A stretch of DNA of 64,000 nucleotides, taken from assembly GCA_050246475.1 (NCBI GenBank), contig JBFWVZ010000004.1, forward strand, positions 124,001 through 188,000, in the 5' to 3' direction. A program made the translations under genes and the position numbers. The DNA comes from CADEEL01 sp050246475. Its GTDB lineage: Bacteria; Pseudomonadota; Alphaproteobacteria; Caulobacterales; Aquidulcibacteraceae. The notes under the pieces are model-generated. The model saw nothing but the letters and a program-made list of their open reading frames with translations, had not been told where the DNA came from and made no database searches. Below, in pieces: positions 44,364-51,749 of this stretch. The stretch's first letter is position 1. Each line of letters starts with the position of its first letter.

Positions 44364-44459
44364 CCGTCATTCCGGCCGGAGCGCGCTTGCGCGCGGAGAG
44401 TCGGAACCGAGTTCGCCGCGCTGGGTTCCGGGTCTCGCTCCGCTCGCCCGGAATGACGG
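44364..44459. repeat. palindromic intergenic element with 12-bp terminal inverted repeats
   Basis: CCGTCATTCCGG (44364-44375) and its inverse CCGGAATGACGG (44448-44459) enclose inner palindromes such as GAGCGCGC/GCGCGC and GGGTTCCGGG. Different sequence from the other repeats here. Fills most of the 228-bp gap between thrS and the glycosyltransferase; the remaining about 125 bp hold nothing else I can identify. Confidence 0.8.
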
Positions 44460-44585
44460 TTTGCGGGTTCTGTGCGCAACACAGGCCGGAAGCGTGCGCT
44501 TCCCCTGCGCGCGGGCCTAGACGCGCGCCTGGGCAGGGCACATCTTTGCTTCGTGGGGCTGCGAGTCTCCCTTTGGGGGCAGGTT

Positions 44586-45473
44586 TTGGATCCGAAATCA
44601 TCCCGTGCGCGCGAGGCGGCCGTCGAGCCCCAGATCAGGGTCTCGGCGATCGTCGTCACGCGGATGACCGGCCAGCCGCTGGAGCTCTGCCTTCGCTCGG
44701 CGCTGGCCGAGCCCTGGATCGACGAACTTATCATTGTGGACAACGGCAATCCCGCGCCTGTCAGCGCGGCGCTGCGCGCGCTCAAGATGGACCGCCGCGA
44801 CGTCGTGCTCATCCAAGGGCAGGGCGATGTGGGCTTTGCGGCCGGCGCCAATCTTGGCGCGCTGCGCGCGCGGGGCCGCTGGCTTCTCTTCATCGACGCG
44901 GGCGTCGTGCTGCAGCGCGGCGCGGCCGAGCGCATGGTCGCCGCGGGCGGGGGCGCGCCATCGCCCTGGATCGTCGGTGCGCGGCTTACCGATACGCGCG
45001 GGCATGATCGCGCATCGGTGCGCAAGGGCGCGCTCAATGTCTGGTCAGCGCTTGCGGTGGCGCTGGGCGTCGGGGCGAAAGCGCCGCGCCGCCCCAGGAA
45101 GGATCGCGAGCTTGGCGAGCCGGAGGGGGTGGCTGCGGTTTCCGGCGCGCTCATGCTTGTGCCGCGCGACGATCTCGAAACGCTCGGCTTCTTCGATGAA
45201 GGCTTCCATACCGACGGGGCCGATCTCGATCTCTGCCGCCGCGCGGCGGAGCGCGGCGGGCGCGTGCTGCATCAGCCGGCGGCCTCCGGCGTCCAGTTCG
45301 CGTTGAACAACCGCTTGGCGCGGCGCGAGCAAGAGGGCCTTACGCACTATATCCGCCGCTCAGCCCATTCGCCCGGCGAGCGCGCATTCGCCGCCGTCGC
45401 CGGCCCAGCCATCGGCGCCGTCATCGCCTCGCGCAAGATGCTGACCGCCGTCTTCGGCGAAGCGCCGCGCTGA
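44586..45473 (+). CDS. GT2-family glycosyltransferase
   Basis: 295 residues. VSAIVVTRM...ELIIVDNGN is the nucleotide-sugar-binding start; FAAGANLGALRARGRWLLFIDAGVVL holds the D-x-D equivalent (F-I-D-A-G), and ADLDLCRRAAERGG the catalytic E/D-D region. Likely transfers sugars to a surface glycan. Start at TTG 44586 with GGGGCAGG upstream; the frame is open to 44472. Convergent with the ArnT-like gene across an abutting end. Confidence 0.8.
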   Translation: MDPKSSRAREAAVEPQIRVSAIVVTRMTGQPLELCLRSALAEPWIDELIIVDNGNPAPVSAALRALKMDRRDVVLIQGQGDVGFAAGANLGALRARGRWLLFIDAGVVLQRGAAERMVAAGGGAPSPWIVGARLTDTRGHDRASVRKGALNVWSALAVALGVGAKAPRRPRKDRELGEPEGVAAVSGALMLVPRDDLETLGFFDEGFHTDGADLDLCRRAAERGGRVLHQPAASGVQFALNNRLARREQEGLTHYIRRSAHSPGERAFAAVAGPAIGAVIASRKMLTAVFGEAPR

Positions 45474-47207
45474 TCAGGGCGGCGCGGCGATGATTTCGCC
45501 GACGTTCAAGCATGTGAAGTCGCCGTTCGCGTAGTTCGTGCCGCGCACTTCGCCGTGCGTCTCGAACGAAAGTCCGCGCGCCGCCAGCCGCGCATCGAAA
45601 TCGCCGGCGACATTGCAGGAAACGGCCGCCGCCGAGTGCACCGCGATGTTTGCCGCGGCGGCGCGCCAATCTGCTTCCGCAAGGAGCCGTGCATCCGTGC
45701 GCGTCAGGAACGCCATGCTCGTCTCGCGATAGCCGATGACGGTGAGCGCGCGTTCGCCAAGGCCCGCGCGCTCCAGCGCCGCGTCCGCCTCCGCGCTCAC
45801 CAGAACCGTTCGCGCCTCGGGCAAGATCCGCTCCCGCAGCGAATACATCGCGATCAGCATGAAAAGGATCGCCGCCGCCGCGCGCGCTTCGGCGCGCTTG
45901 ATGAAGAGCATCGCGATCAGCAGCACGAGCGCACCCGCGCCGCCGAGGATGATCGTCTGGAAGAAGCGCCGCACGCTCGCTTCCTCGTCGCCGGGCATGA
46001 ACGTCGTGCCGACGCCGTTGAGCGCCACCATCGCCGCCGCGCCGAGTGCGAACAGAACGAGGGAGACAGCCGTCGAAATGCGCCAGCCACGCGCCTCCGC
46101 CGCGACGAGCCCGGCGCCCGCCAGGAGCGCCAGCGCCGGAAACGCAGGCAGCACATAATGCGGCAGCTTGGTCCCGAGAATTTCGAACACCAGCCAGGTC
46201 GGCACGGCCCACGCGATCAGGAAGCGCACGCCGCCGTGCGTGGACTCGCTTCTTGGCGCGCGCGCCGCGTGCCATGCGAGCACGAGCCCGGGCGCAAGCC
46301 CAATCGTCGCCGGGAAGAACGAAAGCAGCAGCAGCGCGAGGTGATAGCCGAACGGGCCCGAATGGCCTTCATCGCCCCCGCCCAGTTTCGGGAAGAGATC
46401 GCCGGAGATCGCTTCGCGCAGGAACGCGCCATCCGTCGCCGCCTGGATCGCGATGAGCCAGGGCGCGACGATCAGCACGGCGAGGATCGGCCCCGGCCAC
46501 CACAAGAGCGGCGCCATCCAGCGCGCGCGCCGCTCCCACGCGAAGAGCGCCGCGAGCGTCAGCGCGACGACCATCGGCGCGACCGGCCCTTTGACGAGCA
46601 CCGCGATGCCGATCGCGATCCAGAAGATGAGCGCCTCGCGCCGCCCGCTGCCCATCCGTTCACGCAGCCGCGCCAGCGCCGCCAACGCCAGCGTCGTCAG
46701 CCCGCAGAGCATCGCGTCTGTCTTCGCGATGATGCCTTCGGTGGAGAGCAGCATCGTCGCGCCGAGTAGGCACGCGCCCACGAACGCCGCGCGCCGCCCC
46801 ACAAGCGGAATCCCGCCCCAGAACGCCGCGAGCGCCGCGATGATCACGCCCAGCAAAGACGGGATGCGATAAGCCCAAATCGTGTTGAGGTTGCCGGTGA
46901 TCGGCTCGGTCAGCGCCACCGCCGCCGCTTGCATCCAATGAATGCCGATCGGCTTCTTATTGCGCGGCTCGTCCTGCACATTGATGCGGACGAAATCGCC
47001 CGTCTCCAGCATCTGCCGCGTCGCTTGCGCGAAGCGCGCCTCGTCCCGGTCCGTCACCGGGATCGAGGCAAAGCCGGGCAGCACAGCCAAAAGCGCGACG
47101 AGCGCGATCAGCGCGTAGGCGCGCCAGCCGACGGTGAGGCGGTCGATGATCTCCATCCCGCGCGAAGCCTTAGCCGCTCTCAGCCGGGGAGGGGAGAAGG
47201 CGTGCAT
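45474..47207 (-). CDS. ArnT-like GT83 lipid-linked sugar transferase
   Basis: 577 residues, about eleven to twelve membrane helices then a periplasmic C-terminal domain (about 430-577). The periplasmic loop VTDRDEARFAQATRQMLETG with the family catalytic acidic residues, and NVQDEPRNKKPIGIHW, are typical of ArnT/undecaprenyl-phosphate sugar transferases that modify lipid A or cell-wall glycans. TTG/ATG choice: ATG 47207 has GGAG upstream, ATG 47156 begins closer to the first helix. Divergent from the DPM1-like gene that could make its donor. Confidence 0.88.
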   Translation of the reverse strand: MHAFSPPRLRAAKASRGMEIIDRLTVGWRAYALIALVALLAVLPGFASIPVTDRDEARFAQATRQMLETGDFVRINVQDEPRNKKPIGIHWMQAAAVALTEPITGNLNTIWAYRIPSLLGVIIAALAAFWGGIPLVGRRAAFVGACLLGATMLLSTEGIIAKTDAMLCGLTTLALAALARLRERMGSGRREALIFWIAIGIAVLVKGPVAPMVVALTLAALFAWERRARWMAPLLWWPGPILAVLIVAPWLIAIQAATDGAFLREAISGDLFPKLGGGDEGHSGPFGYHLALLLLSFFPATIGLAPGLVLAWHAARAPRSESTHGGVRFLIAWAVPTWLVFEILGTKLPHYVLPAFPALALLAGAGLVAAEARGWRISTAVSLVLFALGAAAMVALNGVGTTFMPGDEEASVRRFFQTIILGGAGALVLLIAMLFIKRAEARAAAAILFMLIAMYSLRERILPEARTVLVSAEADAALERAGLGERALTVIGYRETSMAFLTRTDARLLAEADWRAAAANIAVHSAAAVSCNVAGDFDARLAARGLSFETHGEVRGTNYANGDFTCLNVGEIIAAPP

Positions 47208-47281
47208 GGCTGCTCCACAGCCCCAAGAGTCGCATCCCCCGTCCGGCCCCGCTAAGAGAGCCGGCCCCCAAGGAGCGCCTT

Positions 47282-48010
47282 TTGGCCGAGATCGAGTTCT
47301 CCATCGTCGCCCCCGTTTACAACGAGGCCGGCAACGCCGCCGCGCTCGCGCGCGAGATCGCCGCCGCGATGGACGGGCGCTCCCACGAGATCATCTTCGT
47401 GGACGATGCGAGCCGCGACGACACCCGCGCGGAGCTGGCCGGGGTGAAGACTGAAATCCCCACGCTCCGCATCCTGGGACATCGCCGGAATTCGGGCCAA
47501 AGCCGCGCCGTCCGCACCGGGGTCCTCGCCGCGCGCGCCCCCATTGTCGGCACCCTGGACGGGGACGGGCAGAACGATCCCGCCGACCTTCCCAGGCTCT
47601 ATGCCCGGATGACCCGCCCCGACGCCCCCGAGCACTTGGGCATGGTCGGCGGGCGCCGCGCCAAGCGCCAGGATAGCTGGGCCAAGCGCGTGGGCTCCCG
47701 GATCGCCAACAACGTCCGTAAGCGCCTGCTGAATGACGGCGCCGACGACAGCGGCTCCGGCGTCAAGGTGTTCAAGCGGGAAGCCTTCCTGCGCCTCCCT
47801 TATTTCGACCACATGCACCGCTACATGCCCGCGCTGATGCTGCGCGAAGGCTACGCCGTTGAATTTTTGGACGTGAACCATCGCCCTCGGGGGGCGGGTC
47901 AGTCTAAATACACCAATCTGGGCCGCCTGGCCGCGACCGGCACGGACCTCTTCGGGGTCATGTGGCTGCGCTCACGGGCGCGAAACCCGGACGGTTGGGA
48001 CGAGTTGTAA
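47282..48010 (+). CDS. DPM1/ArnC-like GT2 polyprenyl-phosphate glycosyltransferase
   Basis: 242 residues. SIVAPVYNEAGN, IIFVDDASRDDTRAEL and GTLDGDGQNDPADLP (D-x-D) are the dolichol-phosphate mannosyltransferase signatures; the C-terminus has VNHRPRGAGQSKYTNLGR. No C-terminal membrane helices. It probably charges undecaprenyl phosphate with a sugar for the adjacent ArnT-like enzyme. TTG 47282 with AAGGAG 6 bases upstream decides the start. Confidence 0.88.
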   Translation: MAEIEFSIVAPVYNEAGNAAALAREIAAAMDGRSHEIIFVDDASRDDTRAELAGVKTEIPTLRILGHRRNSGQSRAVRTGVLAARAPIVGTLDGDGQNDPADLPRLYARMTRPDAPEHLGMVGGRRAKRQDSWAKRVGSRIANNVRKRLLNDGADDSGSGVKVFKREAFLRLPYFDHMHRYMPALMLREGYAVEFLDVNHRPRGAGQSKYTNLGRLAATGTDLFGVMWLRSRARNPDGWDEL

Positions 48011-48015
48011 CGAGT

Positions 48016-48555
48016 ATGAGCAACAGACTTTCCGGCGGCGAGTATGTCGCGTTGCAGGCGGCGCGGCGTCAGGGCCGGGGACCGCAGAGGGAGCCGAACG
48101 CCATGGGGGCCATCTTCAACGTCTTTCCGCTGCTGATCGTGCCGGTGTTGATGTACAACATCTGGGCGTTCGGCCGCACCGCAACCGGCACCTCGGCGGC
48201 CGATGTGCGCGCGCTGCTCGATCAGCGCATCTTCAGCGTCAACATGGCGTCGAGCGAGGCGGGCGTCGCGGTCCAATGGGTGGTGAGCGGGGGCGATCTG
48301 CTCGTTCTCGTCGCGCTCTTGCTGCTCTTCGTCGAGCTCTTGAAATCCACCAGCACGGGCACGGCGGCGATCTTCAATCACGCGCTCTCCATGCTCGTGT
48401 TCATCATCTGCCTGGTTGAGTTCCTGTTGCATCCGGCGTTCGCCACGAGCGTCTTCTTCATGATCCTCATCATGGCCTTGCTCGACGTGCTGGCGGGCGT
48501 CGTCGTCACCATTGTCTCGGCAAGGCGCGACGTGGACTTCGCGCACGGGAGTTGA
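48016..48555 (+). CDS. multi-pass membrane protein of unknown function
   Basis: 179 residues: a soluble N-terminus (MSNRLSGGEYVALQAARRQG) then four hydrophobic segments (about 35-52, 88-108, 115-135, 143-163). Begins 5 bp after the polyprenyl-phosphate glycosyltransferase, so the two are likely one transcript ending at the terminator at 48580. May assist the glycan pathway or be a regulator; no family recognised. Confidence 0.7.
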   Translation: MSNRLSGGEYVALQAARRQGRGPQREPNAMGAIFNVFPLLIVPVLMYNIWAFGRTATGTSAADVRALLDQRIFSVNMASSEAGVAVQWVVSGGDLLVLVALLLLFVELLKSTSTGTAAIFNHALSMLVFIICLVEFLLHPAFATSVFFMILIMALLDVLAGVVVTIVSARRDVDFAHGS

Positions 48556-48579
48556 TCGATTTCCGATCGATAGAGTGAA

Positions 48580-48605
48580 GGGCGTCGCGCAAGCGGCGCC
48601 CTTTT
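48580..48605 (+). terminator. rho-independent terminator
   Basis: GGGCGTCGC-GCAA-GCGGCGCCC (9 bp with one G-T pair, GNRA loop) followed by TTTT. Ends the transcript with the glycosyltransferase and the membrane protein. Confidence 0.85.
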
Positions 48606-48610
48606 CGCGT

Positions 48611-48739
48611 TCAGAGGCACCAGAGCGCCAGCGCCAGCGCCAGCGCGAAATCGATCCAGCGCAAGAACGGCCAGTTGAACGGCGGCCATTGCCGCGCGCG
48701 CACATGAAGCGGCGCTTGCTTGAGCACGGCCACGCGCAT
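48611..48739 (-). CDS. small membrane-anchored protein, 42 residues
   Basis: Begins MRVAVLKQAPLHVRARQWPP, then RWIDFALALALALWCL: a basic, proline- and tryptophan-containing N-terminus followed by one C-terminal hydrophobic helix. The ATG overlaps the stop of the upstream 78-residue ORF (TGATG), implying coupling. Too short for ordinary callers. No family recognised. Confidence 0.5.
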   Translation of the reverse strand: MRVAVLKQAPLHVRARQWPPFNWPFLRWIDFALALALALWCL

Positions 48740-48975
48740 CAGGCGATCCAGCCGCCGTGCGCGCGCTTTTCGACCGGCTGGGGCGTGGCCCGGTAAGCAT
48801 CCTTGCCCGCGAGCGCGGTGAGCGCCGGCGCCGGGCGGATCTGATTAATGAGCGTTGCGGCGAAGAGCGGGTCCAAACCGCGCTGCGGCGCGCGGCGGTC
48901 CGCGCCGCGGCGTCCGTCGCGTTCGTGCGGATCAAGGCTCGCGCGGAGCCAGTCGGGGCCTCTGCGACCGCTCAT
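48739..48975 (-). CDS. small soluble hypothetical protein, 78 residues
   Basis: Arg/Asp-rich first half (RASLDPHERDGRRGADRRAP) and a more ordered second half containing LFAATLINQIRPAPALTALAGKDAYR. The second-half composition and the coupling with the small membrane protein suggest real coding, but the arginine-rich first part is also what random GC-rich DNA would give. No SD. Confidence 0.5.
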   Translation of the reverse strand: MSGRRGPDWLRASLDPHERDGRRGADRRAPQRGLDPLFAATLINQIRPAPALTALAGKDAYRATPQPVEKRAHGGWIA

Positions 48976-49116
48976 GCGCTGAAATCACGCAAGGCGTGTG
49001 CCGCGCGGAAAGGATGCGTTTAGGATGAACGCGCGCGGCCGTGCAGCAGTTTGATCGGAACATCTCCTAAGACGCCTCGTTTCCTCCACGCGGACGGGCG
49101 GATCAGGAGATGCGCA

Positions 49117-49440
49117 ATGAAGGTGAAGCTTATTCTGGTCGCGTCGCTGGCCGCCCTGGCGGCTGCGTGCGGCACGACGCCCGGCGAACGCGCGCTGTCG
49201 GGCGCGGCATTGGGCGCGGCCGCAGGCGCGGTCGTCGGCAACAATGTCGGCGATGGCGATGCAGGCACAGGCGCGCTGGTCGGCGCGGGCGTTGGCGCTG
49301 TGGCCGGCGCGGTGACCGCGCCGTCTAACCGCGCGCCGTCAAACCGCCGCGAGCGCTATGACGAGCGCTCCGGCCGCTATTATTTCTACGATCCGGGCAC
49401 GGATCGTTACTACTACGAGAACGGCCAGCCCTATCCGTAA
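49117..49440 (+). CDS. glycine-zipper lipoprotein
   Basis: 107 residues. Lipoprotein signal ending LAAAC (Cys18), then a glycine-zipper repeat region (about 28-70: GAALGAAAGAVVG, GALVGAGVGAVAGA) of the SlyB/17-kDa antigen type, and a Tyr-rich C-terminus (YYFYDPGTDRYYYENG). Outer-membrane or periplasmic; may stabilise the envelope. AGGAG lies 7 bases before the ATG. Terminator follows. Confidence 0.85.
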   Translation: MKVKLILVASLAALAAACGTTPGERALSGAALGAAAGAVVGNNVGDGDAGTGALVGAGVGAVAGAVTAPSNRAPSNRRERYDERSGRYYFYDPGTDRYYYENGQPYP

Positions 49441-49460
49441 GGCTTGCAACCGTTAGAGAG

Positions 49461-49488
49461 CGCCGCCGCGCACGCGCGGCGGCGTTTT
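49461..49488. terminator. terminator between convergent genes
   Basis: CGCCGCCGCG-CACG-CGCGGCGGCG followed by TTTT, 21 bp after the glycine-zipper gene and just before the convergent thioesterase stop. 10-bp perfect stem. Confidence 0.85.
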
Positions 49489-49501
49489 CATCTTGGGCCG
49501 T

Positions 49502-49930
49502 TCACTTGGGGTCGTCGGCGCTGGTCAGCAGGAAATTGCCGTGCAGCGCCGCGATCGGCGCGGCGCGCTCGTTCTGCCAAGCCTCCACATGCACATTGGC
49601 AATCCGGCGCCCGATCCGCACGACGCGCGCCCGCGCGAACGTATCCGCCGGTTTGCCGGAGCGCAGATAATCGATCGTCACGTCGATCGTCTTCGGCAAG
49701 CGCGCGAGCTTCGTCGTCACGGACAATTGCGCCACCGCCGCCAGCTCCATGAACGCGCCGATCGAGCCGCCGTGCAGCGCCGGCAGCATTGGATTGCCGA
49801 TGAGCGATTCCTGAAACGGCATAATGAGCGTCAGTTCATCGCCGCGCGGTTCGGCGCGCGCGCCCAAGAAGCGCGCATAAGGAATACGTGCGACGATGGC
49901 GGCGATGTCGGGCGCTTCCTCGGCCATCAC
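49502..49930 (-). CDS. PaaI-type hotdog thioesterase (second of tandem pair)
   Basis: 142 residues of a single hotdog domain with the family element LPALHGGSIGAFMELAA and the strand pair TIDVTIDYLRSG. Likely hydrolyses acyl-CoA thioesters. Overlaps the upstream paralogue by 4 bp. Confidence 0.85.
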   Translation of the reverse strand: MMAEEAPDIAAIVARIPYARFLGARAEPRGDELTLIMPFQESLIGNPMLPALHGGSIGAFMELAAVAQLSVTTKLARLPKTIDVTIDYLRSGKPADTFARARVVRIGRRIANVHVEAWQNERAAPIAALHGNFLLTSADDPK

Positions 49931-50400
49931 TCGCCTCGCTTGAGATTGAGGCCCGGCACGGCGACCGTGTTGACCATGAAGGCGCCAACCGCATTCGCCA
50001 CCGGATCATCCGGCGAGTCTTCGAACGCCACCGCGCGCACGAACGCGACCGAGCGCGTCGCTTTGTAGCAATGCGCTTGCGCCTTCACGTCGCGCCCCGG
50101 AGTCGCCGGGCGCATGTAATCGATGCGCAGATCAAGCGTGGCGATGGGCGTCGGTGTGCCGAGCGCGGTCATAGCCGCCACGCCCGAGAGGTGATCGAGA
50201 AAGGCGATGATGACGCCGCCGGCAATGACGCCAGTGTCGGGATCGCCGACGAGATCGTCGCGATAGGGCGCGAGGCCCTCCGCCTTTCCCGCCGATACGC
50301 CGGTGATGCGCAAGCCCAACGCGCGCGCATGCGGCGTGAATTGCATCATGCCGTCGATGCGCTCGCGGATCGCCTGCCAATCAATGGACTCAGAGGTCAT
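49927..50400 (-). CDS. PaaI-type hotdog thioesterase (first of tandem pair)
   Basis: 157 residues, hotdog fold with FTPHARALGLRI, GGVIIAFLDHLSGVAA and LDLRIDYMRPATPG. The usual HGG of the central helix reads A-G-G here, so the conserved histidine is missing, though the downstream acidic Asp is kept. The two adjacent genes may work as a heteromer. Divergent from the M20 gene by 68 bp. Confidence 0.85.
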   Translation of the reverse strand: MTSESIDWQAIRERIDGMMQFTPHARALGLRITGVSAGKAEGLAPYRDDLVGDPDTGVIAGGVIIAFLDHLSGVAAMTALGTPTPIATLDLRIDYMRPATPGRDVKAQAHCYKATRSVAFVRAVAFEDSPDDPVANAVGAFMVNTVAVPGLNLKRGE

Positions 50401-50468
50401 CGCGCGCCGGAAAATCCATGCTAGGGAAGGCGCTGCCCTATAGAGGCGCCCGCGCGCGGAGGAAAGAG

Positions 50469-51686
50469 ATGAACAAGCATGTGGTGATCGAGCCGGGCGA
50501 TTGGCTGGCCGCGGCCGAGGCGATCCAAAGCGAAACCGTCGCGCTGCGGCGCGCCATCCATGAGGAGCCCGAGCTTGGCCTCAATACGCCCAAGACGCGG
50601 GACAAGGTGAAGGCCGCGCTCGCTGGTTTGCCCCTCGAGATCAAGGAAGGCCCGTCCACCACGGGCATGATGGCGATTTTGCGCGGCGCAAAGCCGGGGC
50701 GGACGGTTCTGCTGCGCGGGGACATGGACGCGCTGCCCATGCCCGAGGACACGGATCTCTCGTTCAAGTCCAAGATCGAAAACACCATGCATGCGTGCGG
50801 GCACGACACGCACACCGCGATGCTGGCGAGCGCGGCGAAAATCCTCTCCGCGCGGCGCGACAGCCTGGAGGGCACGATCCTTTTCATGTTCCAGCCGGGC
50901 GAAGAGGGATGGCATGGCGCCAAGTTCATGCTGGAGGATGGGCTGCTCGCCGATCCCGCGCCGGATGCGGCGTTCGCGCTCCACATCATGCCGAATGCGC
51001 CCGCGGGGCTCTTTGCCGCGAAGGCCGGGCCGATGATGGCGTCCGCCGATGAGATTCACATCCGCGTGCGCGGCAAGGGCGGCCATGCGTCGATGCCGCA
51101 TCACGCGGTCGACCCGATCCCAATCGCGGCGGAGATCGTTATCGCGCTGCAGACCTTCGTGACGCGCCGGATCGACGCGTTCGATCCCATCGTCATCACG
51201 ATCGGGAAGATCGAAGCGGGCTCGACCGACAATGTTATTCCGGAAGCGGCGTATCTTCTGGGCACCGTGCGCGCGACATCGGAAGACTCGCGCAAGGCCG
51301 CGCACGAAGGCATCGAGCGCATCGCGGTGAACATCGCACGCGCGCATGGCGCCGAGGCCGAAGTCGAGATCGAGCACGGCTTTCCGGTCACCGTGTGCGA
51401 TGCGAAGGCGGTCAACACGGCGCAGGCCGCGATCCAAGGCGCGTTCGGCCAAGGCGCGTGGCGCACGATGCCGGCGCCGATCATGGGCGCGGAGGATTTC
51501 TCCTACGTGCTGCAGAAGCATCCGGGCGTCATGGTGTTCCTCGGCGTCTGCCCAGACGGCCAGGATTGGCGCGGCGCCTGCCCCTGCCACTCCAACAAGA
51601 TGGTGCTGAACGAAGCCACGCTCGCGCGCGGCGTCGCGGCCCATTGCGCCATCGCCGAGCGGTTCCTGAAGCACGGCTTCGATTGA
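50469..51686 (+). CDS. M20-family amidohydrolase
   Basis: 405 residues. RRAIHEEPELGLN, the metal motif HACGHDTHTAML, FMFQPGEEGWHGA (metal Glu) and GGHASMPHHAVDPIPIAA of the lid domain, then MGAEDFSYVLQKHPG near the C-terminus. This is the M20D group that cleaves N-acyl or hippurate-like amino acids. SD GAGGAAAGAG precedes the ATG; an open frame to 50418 overlaps only leader. Confidence 0.92.
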   Translation: MNKHVVIEPGDWLAAAEAIQSETVALRRAIHEEPELGLNTPKTRDKVKAALAGLPLEIKEGPSTTGMMAILRGAKPGRTVLLRGDMDALPMPEDTDLSFKSKIENTMHACGHDTHTAMLASAAKILSARRDSLEGTILFMFQPGEEGWHGAKFMLEDGLLADPAPDAAFALHIMPNAPAGLFAAKAGPMMASADEIHIRVRGKGGHASMPHHAVDPIPIAAEIVIALQTFVTRRIDAFDPIVITIGKIEAGSTDNVIPEAAYLLGTVRATSEDSRKAAHEGIERIAVNIARAHGAEAEVEIEHGFPVTVCDAKAVNTAQAAIQGAFGQGAWRTMPAPIMGAEDFSYVLQKHPGVMVFLGVCPDGQDWRGACPCHSNKMVLNEATLARGVAAHCAIAERFLKHGFD

Positions 51687-51749
51687 GGCGCTTGCCGCGC
51701 CGCTGAGGGAAGGCCAAGCTCCGCTCCATCGGAACGGGGGACGGATTCG

